Below, piece after piece: positions 57,169 to 64,000 of a stretch of 64,000 nucleotides of DNA. Source of the DNA: Kosakonia sacchari (lineage in GTDB: Bacteria; Pseudomonadota; Gammaproteobacteria; Enterobacterales; Enterobacteriaceae); contig FOAY01000010.1 of NCBI GenBank assembly GCA_900109485.1, forward strand, positions 1 to 64,000. Direction: 5' to 3'. Both the position numbers and the translations under genes were made by a program. The first letter of the stretch is position 1. Each line of letters opens with the position of its first letter. The notes below the pieces were generated by a model. It was not told the origin of the DNA, did no database searches, and worked only from the letters and a program-made list of their open reading frames with translations.

Positions 57169-57237
57169 TGGTCGTTTTTCATACGCCAGTCAGCGCCTTT
57201 TGTAAATTTGTGTGAGTTTTAAGGCGACCGCTAGCTG

Positions 57238-57259
57238 AAACGTGATAGCCGTCAAACAA
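57238..57259 (+). promoter_or_regulatory. CRP site of ptsG
   Basis: The core CGTGA-TAGCCG-TCAAA fits TGTGA-N6-TCACA with one good half and one weak half. The same sequence serves as the CRP site of E. coli ptsG. Confidence 0.6.
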
Positions 57260-57270
57260 AGCTGAAACGA

Positions 57271-57293
57271 TTTATTTTACTCTGTGTAATAAA
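57271..57293 (+). promoter_or_regulatory. Mlc operator of ptsG
   Basis: TTTATTTTAC-TCT-GTGTAATAAA is an imperfect palindrome closely resembling the E. coli ptsG Mlc site overlapping the promoter. Mlc should repress ptsG until it is drawn to unphosphorylated EIICB-Glc. Confidence 0.65.
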
Positions 57294-57373
57294 TAAAGGG
57301 CGCTTAGATGCCCTTCCCAAGGCGCGGTTCTCCCCCCGTGCCAACGCGTGAAAGCGCAACAAAAAGCACTAAT

Positions 57374-57393
57374 ACTCAGGAGCACTCTCAATT
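57374..57393 (+). promoter_or_regulatory. SgrS small-RNA target at the ptsG ribosome site
   Basis: ACTCAGGAGCACTCTCAATT, directly before the ATG, looks the same as the E. coli SgrS pairing site that covers the Shine-Dalgarno. Under glucose-phosphate stress SgrS/Hfq/RNase E would silence ptsG here too. The sgrS gene is not in this window. Confidence 0.75.
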
Positions 57394-58827
57394 ATGTTTA
57401 AGAATGCATTTGCTAACCTGCAGAAGGTCGGTAAATCGCTGATGCTGCCAGTATCCGTACTGCCTATCGCAGGTATCCTGCTGGGCGTCGGTTCTGCAAA
57501 CTTCAGCTGGCTGCCAGAAGTGGTATCTCATGTTATGGCCGAAGCGGGCGGTTCCGTTTTTGCCAACATGCCGCTGATTTTCGCTATCGGTGTTGCGCTT
57601 GGCTTCACCAATAACGATGGCGTTTCTGCTCTGGCTTCGGTTGTTGCCTACGGCATCATGGTGAAAACCATGGCTGTGGTTGCACCTCTGGTTCTGCATT
57701 TACCTGCTGAAGAGATCGCTGCAAAACACCTGGCGGATACCGGTGTGCTCGGCGGGATCATCTCCGGTGCGATTGCCGCATACATGTTTAACCGCTTCTA
57801 CCGTATCAAGCTGCCTGAGTATCTGGGCTTCTTCGCGGGTAAACGCTTTGTACCGATTATTTCTGGCCTTGCAGCAATTATCACCGGCGTGATCCTCTCC
57901 TTCATTTGGCCGCCGATTGGTTCCGCGATCCAGACATTCTCTCAATGGGCTGCTTACCAGAACCCGGTTGTTGCATTCGGTATCTACGGCTTCATTGAAC
58001 GCTGCCTGGTACCGTTCGGCCTGCACCACATCTGGAACGTACCTTTCCAGATGCAGATTGGTGAATTCACCAACGCTGCTGGCCAGGTATTCCACGGTGA
58101 TATTCCGCGTTACATGGCAGGCGACCCGACTGCGGGCAAACTGTCTGGCGGCTTCCTGTTCAAAATGTACGGTCTGCCGGCTGCTGCTATTGCTATCTGG
58201 CACTCTGCTAAACCGGAAAACCGCGCGAAAGTGGGCGGTATCATGATCTCCGCAGCGCTGACCTCGTTCCTGACCGGTATCACCGAGCCGATCGAGTTCT
58301 CCTTCATGTTCGTTGCGCCGATCCTGTACGTTATCCACGCCATTCTGGCGGGTCTGGCATTCCCGATCTGTATCCTGCTGGGTATGCGTGACGGTACGTC
58401 GTTCTCTCACGGTCTGATCGACTTCATCGTACTGAGCGGCAACAGCAGCAAACTGTGGCTGTTCCCGATCGTCGGTGCTTGCTATGCCGTGATTTACTAC
58501 ACCGTGTTCCGCGTGCTGATCAAAGCGCTTGATCTGAAAACGCCGGGTCGTGAAGACGCAACCGAAGATACCAAAGCAGGTGTAAGCAGTGAGATGGCTC
58601 CGGCTCTGGTTGCAGCATTTGGCGGTAAAGAAAACATCACCAACCTGGATGCGTGCATCACGCGTCTGCGTGTCAGCGTCGCTGACGTAGCGAAAGTGGA
58701 TCAGGCTGGCCTGAAGAAACTGGGCGCTGCAGGTGTGGTAGTCGCTGGTTCCGGCGTTCAGGCAATTTTCGGTACGAAATCCGATAACCTGAAAACCGAA
58801 ATGGATGACTATATCCGCGCTAACTAA
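57394..58827 (+). CDS. ptsG: PTS glucose-specific EIICB component
   Basis: A 477-residue glucose transporter of the phosphotransferase system, the same length as E. coli PtsG. The membrane EIIC domain (about residues 1-385) has the [14 protein letters not shown] signature. A linker leads to the EIIB domain, with the phosphorylated cysteine in [11 protein letters not shown] near residue 421. Upstream CRP, Mlc and SgrS sites mirror E. coli. Confidence 0.97.
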   Translation: MFKNAFANLQKVGKSLMLPVSVLPIAGILLGVGSANFSWLPEVVSHVMAEAGGSVFANMPLIFAIGVALGFTNNDGVSALASVVAYGIMVKTMAVVAPLVLHLPAEEIAAKHLADTGVLGGIISGAIAAYMFNRFYRIKLPEYLGFFAGKRFVPIISGLAAIITGVILSFIWPPIGSAIQTFSQWAAYQNPVVAFGIYGFIERCLVPFGLHHIWNVPFQMQIGEFTNAAGQVFHGDIPRYMAGDPTAGKLSGGFLFKMYGLPAAAIAIWHSAKPENRAKVGGIMISAALTSFLTGITEPIEFSFMFVAPILYVIHAILAGLAFPICILLGMRDGTSFSHGLIDFIVLSGNSSKLWLFPIVGACYAVIYYTVFRVLIKALDLKTPGREDATEDTKAGVSSEMAPALVAAFGGKENITNLDACITRLRVSVADVAKVDQAGLKKLGAAGVVVAGSGVQAIFGTKSDNLKTEMDDYIRAN

Positions 58828-58848
58828 GCCGTAGTCTGGGGAGACTGA

Positions 58849-58872
58849 GGGAGCCTGCTGGCTCCCTTTTTT
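58849..58872 (+). terminator. Intrinsic terminator of ptsG
   Basis: GGGAGCC-TGCT-GGCTCCC followed by six T residues, between ptsG and the convergent fhuE. Confidence 0.88.
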
Positions 58873-58884
58873 ATTGCTCTGCTA

Positions 58885-61101
58885 TCAGAAGCTGTAATTT
58901 GCACTGACAGAGAAGTTACGCGGTGCGCCGTACACGCCGTAGGTGCCCAGATAGTCGTAATACTCTTTATCGAACACATTGTTGAGGTTCGCCTGGATGG
59001 CGAAGTTCTTGGTGGCCTGATAGCGTGCGAAGAGATCCACCACCGTGTAACCGCTCTGGGTGATGCGGGTATCGCCGCCTGGGCCGGTAATATCCTGCCA
59101 GGTTTTATTCTGCCAGCGCGCGCCGCCGCCGATAGCCAGCTCAGGCAGCATCGGCAACTGGTAGCGGGTAAACAGCTTCATCGTGGTGCGCGGCTGTTCC
59201 GGGTTCACCGCAACGCCATCGCCATCTTCCGCCATAAAGCGGCTTGCGCCGAAGGTCAGTTGCAGGTTGTCGGTCAGCGCGCCGTTCAGTTCAAACTCCA
59301 CGCCTTTGCTGACGGTGCCATTCACGGATTTATAAGCAGTCTGACCACCCGAGTTCGGAATATATTCACCGGTGGAAACAGCAACGTGATCCTGCTCGGT
59401 GCGGAAGACTGCAAGCGTGGCAGTCAAACGCGTGTTAAACCAGTCGCCTTTTACCCCGGCCTCGTAGCTTTTACCGGTTGTCGGTTCAAGGAACTCGCTG
59501 TTGATGTCGCGCTGGCTGGATGGCTCGAAAATAGAGGTATAGCTGGTGTAGACCGACCAGGTGTCATCAATGTCATAGATCAGGCCGGCATACGGCGTGA
59601 CATCATCAAACTTGCTGTTACGGATTTCGTCCGGTTTACGCTCCAGGTTGTACTTCGCGCTCCACTCGGTGTAGCGGGCACCGAGGATCAGATGCAGCGG
59701 GTCGGCCAGTGAGATGCGGGTTGCGGCGTAGACAGATTTCTGGCGAATAACGTCGCGCTGATAGAGCGCCCAGTCGGACCAGCTCGGATCGGCCAGGGTA
59801 CTTCCGTTGTAATTGTTAATATTGCCGACATCCATCAGACCGAAATTATTATTCACAGGGTAGGAGTTGTCGTAGTTGTTGCGCTGACGGCTGTAACTGC
59901 CGCCGAACATCACCTCATGCTGGCGACCAAACAGATCGTAGCCGCCGCGAACAAAGGCATCGACGGAATCCTGCTTACGCTCGCCCCGGTTCCAGCCGCC
60001 CCAGGCGCCTTTCCACTGCGAGGCGTCAAACAGGCCGGTGGTTTTATCCGGGAAACCATCGATATACATCAGTTTGCTGTCGAAATTGGTCTCGGCATGC
60101 ATGGCGTTGACTTTGGCTTCCCAGCCATTGTCAAAACGCTGCGTCAGGTTGGCGAAAACCTTGCTTGAATCGACGTTAGAGTAAGCCCAGTCCGCCGCCG
60201 TGTTGAAACCGCGACGGAAATGGGTACGGCTACCGTCGCTGTATAGTGATGGAATGCCGCCCCAGGTCGGGCTATCTTCTTCGCTCTCCTGGTAATCGTA
60301 CCCGAGAGAAAGCGTTGTCGAATCGGTGAGGTCGGCATCGACAACGCCGGTAATGAATTTTTTGCGGTAGTGGTTACGTTCAAGCCAGGAGTCGTTGTCC
60401 TGGTAGCCGGTAATAACACGGCCGCGCACATTGCCGGATTCGGTCAGGGGGGCCTGGAGATCCAGAACATAACGCTGTTTGCCCCAGCTACCATACGTTG
60501 CTTCGGCCGAGCCTTTAAACTCTTTGCTGTCGGCGTGTTTACGCACCATGTTGACATACGCGGATGGATTCCCTGTCCCGCTCATCAGGCCCGCAGCGCC
60601 GCGCACGACTTCGATTTTGTCATAAATCGCCGTATCACCCGCGGTATCGCCGAAATTCCATCGGTTATCGAGAAATGTCGGCATATCTTCATAGGCAAAG
60701 TTGCTGACGAAGAAACCACGGGCGAAGAAATTGGTCCGGTGCGAGTCAATACGCGAAGCGTTAACGCCAATCGTATTATCGAGTACTTGCTCAATCGTCG
60801 TTAACTGTTGGTCTTGCATACGTTGCTGGCTGACAACGCTGACGGACTGGGGAATATCACGCGGCACTAACAGCAATTTTGTCCCGGTGGTAGTGGTTTT
60901 TACGCTGTAGTCCTGCGCCTGGCTATCGGAAGTGCTCAGCCCATCGTCACCCTCGACCACGACCGTATCATCGGCGTTGGCCGCTGTTTCTGCTGCGAAT
61001 GCTGCAGAAGGCGCCAGCGCAAGCGCAATGCACGCCGCCAGCAGCGAAGGTGCCGCAGCGTTTGAACGTGCGCCATCCCTGGTGTGTTGAGTGAAAGACA
61101 T
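58885..61101 (-). CDS. fhuE: TonB-dependent ferric-siderophore receptor, FhuE-like
   Basis: A 738-residue outer-membrane receptor. A signal peptide (to about residue 36, PSAAFA) is followed by a TonB box DTVVVEG (residues 45-51), a plug domain (RDIPQSVSVVSQQRM, GLMSGTGNPSAYVNMVRK) and a 22-strand barrel ending in NYSF with a terminal Phe. Position between ptsG and hinT and the general pattern match E. coli FhuE, the receptor for ferric coprogen and rhodotorulic acid. Extracellular loops differ a great deal, so ligand range may differ. The gene is divergent from hinT. Confidence 0.85.
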   Translation of the reverse strand: MSFTQHTRDGARSNAAAPSLLAACIALALAPSAAFAAETAANADDTVVVEGDDGLSTSDSQAQDYSVKTTTTGTKLLLVPRDIPQSVSVVSQQRMQDQQLTTIEQVLDNTIGVNASRIDSHRTNFFARGFFVSNFAYEDMPTFLDNRWNFGDTAGDTAIYDKIEVVRGAAGLMSGTGNPSAYVNMVRKHADSKEFKGSAEATYGSWGKQRYVLDLQAPLTESGNVRGRVITGYQDNDSWLERNHYRKKFITGVVDADLTDSTTLSLGYDYQESEEDSPTWGGIPSLYSDGSRTHFRRGFNTAADWAYSNVDSSKVFANLTQRFDNGWEAKVNAMHAETNFDSKLMYIDGFPDKTTGLFDASQWKGAWGGWNRGERKQDSVDAFVRGGYDLFGRQHEVMFGGSYSRQRNNYDNSYPVNNNFGLMDVGNINNYNGSTLADPSWSDWALYQRDVIRQKSVYAATRISLADPLHLILGARYTEWSAKYNLERKPDEIRNSKFDDVTPYAGLIYDIDDTWSVYTSYTSIFEPSSQRDINSEFLEPTTGKSYEAGVKGDWFNTRLTATLAVFRTEQDHVAVSTGEYIPNSGGQTAYKSVNGTVSKGVEFELNGALTDNLQLTFGASRFMAEDGDGVAVNPEQPRTTMKLFTRYQLPMLPELAIGGGARWQNKTWQDITGPGGDTRITQSGYTVVDLFARYQATKNFAIQANLNNVFDKEYYDYLGTYGVYGAPRNFSVSANYSF

Positions 61102-61205
61102 AATAAACCCTTAATGGTGCGTTAGTGGGATAACCCGGCGGCGATACGTTGTCGTGCCGGAAGTATTTTTGCCTGCGTTTGCTAAGAGTTGCGCATGAAA
61201 ATGCA

Positions 61206-61224
61206 AATGCGAAATATACGCATT
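61206..61224. promoter_or_regulatory. Palindrome upstream of fhuE
   Basis: AATGCG-AAATATA-CGCATT, a perfect 6-7-6 inverted repeat about 105 bp before the fhuE start. Candidate regulator site; not a clear Fur box. Confidence 0.4.
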
Positions 61225-61260
61225 CACTCCATAAATGTAAATGGATGTAATATTCATAAT

Positions 61261-61275
61261 TGAAATGCTATTTCA
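61261..61275. promoter_or_regulatory. Candidate Fur-like palindrome upstream of fhuE
   Basis: TGAAAT-GCT-ATTTCA is a perfect 6-3-6 palindrome that keeps the outer TGA...TCA of the Fur 7-1-7 motif but departs inside. Iron control of fhuE is expected from the family; this site is a tentative match. Confidence 0.35.
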
Positions 61276-61350
61276 TTCACGCGGTGTTGAAAGGAGAAAG
61301 GTTCCCGCGGCAGAGAAGGGCGTAAAGGCGAAAGAAAAAGAGCGTTATGG

Positions 61351-61380
61351 TTGAAACAACAAGAGAATCTCGATCATACT
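61351..61380 (+). promoter_or_regulatory. Putative hinT promoter
   Basis: TTGAAA, an 18-nt spacer and CATACT, giving a leader of about 55 nt before the hinT ATG. Confidence 0.5.
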
Positions 61381-61440
61381 CTAGGGCACGTAATTGACGA
61401 TGGCTGCGGGTTGGCTCCGCGCCGGAAAAAGGAAAACGTC

Positions 61441-61800
61441 ATGGCCGAAGAAACCATTTTCAGTAAAATCATCCGCCGGGAAATTCCCTCGGATATTGTC
61501 TACCAGGATGAACTGGTCACCGCTTTTCGCGATATCTCTCCACAAGCGCCGACGCATGTGCTTATTGTGCCGAATATTCTCATCCCTACGCTGAACGATG
61601 TCACCGAGGCGCACGAGCAGGCGCTGGGCCGCATGTTGACCGTTGCGGCGAAGATCGCCAGCGACGAAGGTATCGCCGAAGATGGATACCGACTGATCAT
61701 GAACTGTAATCGTCATGGTGGTCAGGAGGTTTACCATATCCATATGCACCTGCTGGGCGGGCGCGCAATGGGGCCAATGCTGGCTCATAAAGGTCTGTAA
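61441..61800 (+). CDS. hinT: HIT-family purine nucleoside phosphoramidase HinT
   Basis: A 119-residue histidine-triad enzyme that hydrolyses adenosine 5'-phosphoramidate and lysyl-AMP-type substrates. The triad HIHMHLLGG is near the C terminus. The ATG at 61441 ([18 protein letters not shown]) gives the E. coli length; 30 upstream codons in frame lack similarity. It is followed after 1 bp by ycfL. Confidence 0.96.
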   Translation: MAEETIFSKIIRREIPSDIVYQDELVTAFRDISPQAPTHVLIVPNILIPTLNDVTEAHEQALGRMLTVAAKIASDEGIAEDGYRLIMNCNRHGGQEVYHIHMHLLGGRAMGPMLAHKGL

Positions 61801-61801
61801 G

Positions 61802-62176
61802 ATGATAAACGGGCGTGTCGCGCTGCTGCTGGCGGCGCTGGGGCTGGTGGGATGCAGTTCGCGCCCGGCTATTCCGGTCGCCAGCGATCAAACGCTGGTG
61901 ATGGAGTCCAGTATTCTGGCGGCGGGCATTATCGCGGAACCGCCGGAAATGGGCACGCAGGAGCTACAACCTTCCGCCTCCTCCCGATTGTTTAATGAGC
62001 GGCAGCAGCCTGTGACGGTGCGCTACCGTTTTTTCTGGTATGACGCCAGAGGTCTGGAAATGCACCCGCTGGAAGCGCCGCGCAGTATTACGATCCCGGC
62101 GCGTTCCGGCGTGACGCTGTATGGCAGCGCTAACTATCTGGGTGCGCACAGCGTCAGACTTTATCTCTATCTCTAA
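61802..62176 (+). CDS. ycfL: DUF1425 lipoprotein YcfL
   Basis: A 124-residue predicted lipoprotein (lipobox LGLVGC, cysteine near residue 17). The DUF1425 domain carries TVRYRFFWYDARGLEM. E. coli YcfL is about the same length; function is unknown. It starts 2 nt after the hinT stop codon and leads into lpoB, forming a hinT-ycfL-lpoB-thiK-nagZ unit. Confidence 0.9.
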   Translation: MINGRVALLLAALGLVGCSSRPAIPVASDQTLVMESSILAAGIIAEPPEMGTQELQPSASSRLFNERQQPVTVRYRFFWYDARGLEMHPLEAPRSITIPARSGVTLYGSANYLGAHSVRLYLYL

Positions 62177-62186
62177 GGAGTGACAC

Positions 62187-62846
62187 TTGATTAAAACATT
62201 TGGACGCTTCGCGCTACTGACCTCGCTGGCGGTGTTGCTGGCAGGGTGTATCAGTAATCAACAGCCTGCGCCGGTTGAACAGGCAGGCGGCGCGCAGCAG
62301 CCCGCGCAGCCGCAACCGCAACCGCAACCCACGCAGCCGGTTCCGACAGTACCTTCGGTTCCGACGTTGCCACAGCAGCCTGGCCCAATCGAACACCAGG
62401 ATCAAACCGGGCAGCCCGCGCCGCGTGAACGTCATTATGACTGGAACAGCGCGGTGCAGCCGATGGTCGGTAAAATGTTGCAGGCCAGCGGCGCTAACGC
62501 TGGCAGCGTTCTGCTGGTTGATAGCGTAAACAACCGTACCAACGGGTCGATCAATACCGGCGAAGCCACCGAAGTGGTGCGCAATGCGCTGGCCAATAAC
62601 GGTAAATTTACGCTGATTACCGCGCAGCAGCTCTCGCTGGCAAAACAGCAACTGGGGCTCTCCCCGCAGGACAGCCTGGGTACCCGCAGTAAAGCCATCG
62701 GAATTGCCCGCAACGTTGGGGCGCAGTATGTGCTTTATTCCAATGCGACCGGCAACGCCAGCGCACCCGCGTTACAAATGCAGCTGATGCTGGTGCAGAC
62801 AGGCGAAATTATCTGGTCGGGTAAAGGTGCGGTTCAGCAACAATAA
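62187..62846 (+). CDS. lpoB: Outer-membrane lipoprotein activator of PBP1b
   Basis: A 219-residue lipoprotein that reaches through the peptidoglycan and activates PBP1b (MrcB). The lipobox is VLLAGC, followed by a Pro/Gln-rich disordered linker with repeated QPQ units (residues about 30-70) and the globular domain ([38 protein letters not shown]). The start is TTG at 62187 behind AAGGAG. The thiK start lies inside its end. Confidence 0.94.
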   Translation: MIKTFGRFALLTSLAVLLAGCISNQQPAPVEQAGGAQQPAQPQPQPQPTQPVPTVPSVPTLPQQPGPIEHQDQTGQPAPRERHYDWNSAVQPMVGKMLQASGANAGSVLLVDSVNNRTNGSINTGEATEVVRNALANNGKFTLITAQQLSLAKQQLGLSPQDSLGTRSKAIGIARNVGAQYVLYSNATGNASAPALQMQLMLVQTGEIIWSGKGAVQQQ

Positions 62847-63642
62847 ACAGACGCGTGACACGGTGTTGTCACGCTATTTTCCGACGTATACTCCCGTCGC
62901 CAGCCATAATAGCGGGCTAAGCGGCGGGAGTTGTCTTATTCACGATGGTCGGCACATGCTGGTGCTGCGCCAGCGTCACCAGGCCGCTTCATCGCCATTT
63001 CTGCGTCAGTACCGTTTGCTTCGCCGCTTGCCCGCAACCCTCGCGCCGCGTCCGCAGCGCTATACTGGCGACTGGATGGCGGTGGACTTTATACCTGGCG
63101 AGATCAAAACGGCCTTACCGCCGCCTGATGCACTGGCGGCATTACTCCATGATTTACACCGTCAGCCACTTTTTGGCTGGCGTATTACGCTGTTGCCGCT
63201 GCTGGAACGATACTGGCAGCAGGGCGCGCCGACGCGGCGCACCCCCTTCTGGCTGCGGCAGTTAAAGCAGTTAAGAAAACAGGGCGAACCGCAGCCGCTA
63301 CGGCTCGCGCCGCTGCATATGGATGTCCATGCGGGAAACCTGGTGCACAGCGCCGCAGGTTTGCGGCTTATCGACTGGGAATATGCTGGCGATGGTGATG
63401 TTGCTCTCGAGCTCGCTGCGGTATGGGCGGAGGATGAGGCGCAGCGTCAGCAGTTGGTTGCGCAGTATGCTCAGCAGTCGGCGGTCGATCCGGTAATATT
63501 AGCGCGCCAGGTTCGCCGCTGGCGGCCCTGGATAGGGATGTTGATGGCGGGATGGTTTGAGTGCCGCTGGCAGCAAACGGGCGAACAACAATTTATTACG
63601 CTGGCAGATGCTATCTGGCGGCGGTTACAGAACAAAGAATAA
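62827..63642 (+). CDS. thiK: Thiamine kinase
   Basis: A 271-residue kinase of the choline/aminoglycoside phosphotransferase fold that phosphorylates thiamine for salvage. The catalytic loop is [11 protein letters not shown] and the metal-binding aspartate is in [11 protein letters not shown]. The start is GTG at 62827, overlapping lpoB by 20 nt; the alignment with E. coli ThiK (SNN..TRD..LSR) supports it. Confidence 0.92.
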   Translation: MRFSNNKQTRDTVLSRYFPTYTPVASHNSGLSGGSCLIHDGRHMLVLRQRHQAASSPFLRQYRLLRRLPATLAPRPQRYTGDWMAVDFIPGEIKTALPPPDALAALLHDLHRQPLFGWRITLLPLLERYWQQGAPTRRTPFWLRQLKQLRKQGEPQPLRLAPLHMDVHAGNLVHSAAGLRLIDWEYAGDGDVALELAAVWAEDEAQRQQLVAQYAQQSAVDPVILARQVRRWRPWIGMLMAGWFECRWQQTGEQQFITLADAIWRRLQNKE

Positions 63643-63653
63643 GAGAGGTCAGT

Positions 63654-64000
63654 GTGGGTCCGGTAATGTTGGATGTGGAAGGGTATGAACTGGATGCGGA
63701 AGAGCGCGAGATTCTGGCGCATCCGCTGGTGGGCGGCCTGATCCTCTTTACCCGTAATTATCACGATCCGGAGCAGTTGCGTGAACTGGTGCGCCAGATC
63801 CGCCAGGCTTCACACCACCGTCTGGTGGTGGCGGTCGATCAGGAAGGCGGACGGGTACAGCGTTTTCGCGAAGGCTTCACGCGTCTGCCCGCGGCTCAGG
63901 CTTTTGCCGCTTTGCACGGGCTGGAAGAGGGCGGGCGGCTGGCGCAAGATGCTGGCTGGTTGATGGCCAGTGAAATGATCGCCATGGATATTGATATCAG
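63654..64000 (+). CDS. nagZ: Beta-N-acetylhexosaminidase NagZ (5' part, cut by window end)
   Basis: The first 115 codons of a family 3 glycoside hydrolase that frees N-acetylglucosamine from muropeptides during cell-wall recycling and so makes the inducers of AmpC beta-lactamase. The visible part includes [10 protein letters not shown] and [13 protein letters not shown], a family hallmark. The start is GTG at 63654, 11 bp after thiK, behind AGAGAGG. The catalytic His-Asp loop and nucleophile lie beyond the window. Confidence 0.95.
   Translation, partial: MGPVMLDVEGYELDAEEREILAHPLVGGLILFTRNYHDPEQLRELVRQIRQASHHRLVVAVDQEGGRVQRFREGFTRLPAAQAFAALHGLEEGGRLAQDAGWLMASEMIAMDIDI

Larger units (their letters stand above)
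61102..61440. other. fhuE / hinT divergent intergenic region
   Basis: This 339-bp gap holds no convincing gene. It is AT-rich in the middle, with two palindromes (61206-61224 and 61261-61275) and a likely hinT promoter at 61351-61380. A 16-codon frame at 61347-61397 overlaps the promoter and has no visible ribosome site. Confidence 0.5.

Noticed and set aside
62290-62400. CAACCG-type short repeats in lpoB
   Set aside because: They encode the Pro/Gln linker normal for LpoB and are not a mobile or regulatory repeat.

Overview
This window is an ordinary stretch of enterobacterial chromosome. Almost every gene has a recognisable Escherichia coli counterpart, in nearly the same order as the E. 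coli serX/ghrA to nagZ region. Protein similarity and order point to a motile member of the Enterobacteriaceae close to Enterobacter, Kosakonia, Cronobacter or Phytobacter. The sequence alone does not fix the genus. I see no prophage, insertion sequence, integron, CRISPR array, toxin-antitoxin pair or defence locus, and I found no clearly new multi-gene system. The most interesting signals are small cis-acting RNA and promoter arrangements and a few lineage-specific gains and losses.

Layout. Positions 33-10580: tRNA-Ser(GGA), ghrA, ycdX, ycdY, ycdZ, ymdA, ymdB, the osmoregulated periplasmic glucan genes opgC and opgGH, yceK and msyB. The curli cluster and clsC, which E. coli has here, are missing. 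Positions 10734-21775, mostly minus strand: mdtG, lpxL, trhO (plus strand), yceI, yceJ, yceO, solA, bssS, dinI (SOS controlled), pyrC (PurR box and nucleotide-sensitive leader), yceB, grxB, mdtH. Positions 22015-25825: rimJ, yceH, mviM, murJ. Positions 25871-37447: the flagellar structural cluster, with flgNMA leftward and flgBCDEFGHIJ-KL rightward, including sigma-28 promoters before flgM and flgK. Positions 37451-39738: a lineage-specific divergent MFS transporter / LysR regulator pair between flgL and rne. Positions 39778-46311: rne with its long leader, rluC, an extra secreted alpha/beta hydrolase, yceF. Positions 46453-56289: yceD-rpmF-plsX-fabH-fabD-fabG-acpP-fabF-pabC-mltG-tmk-holB, joining ribosome, fatty-acid, folate, peptidoglycan and replication functions. 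Positions 56300-64000: ycfH, ptsG (CRP, Mlc and SgrS sites), fhuE, hinT, ycfL, lpoB, thiK and the 5' part of nagZ.

Points worth a second look: an inverted repeat between pyrC and dinI that could hide the dinI ribosome binding site only in pyrC read-through RNA; three genes (ycdZ, yceD, rluC) whose -10 boxes sit so close to the start codon that their mRNAs may be leaderless; a perfect LysR-type operator in the MFS/LysR insert; a secreted hydrolase inserted next to rluC; and short palindromes in front of fhuE. Comparisons with E. coli gene lengths and order are from memory, not from a search.
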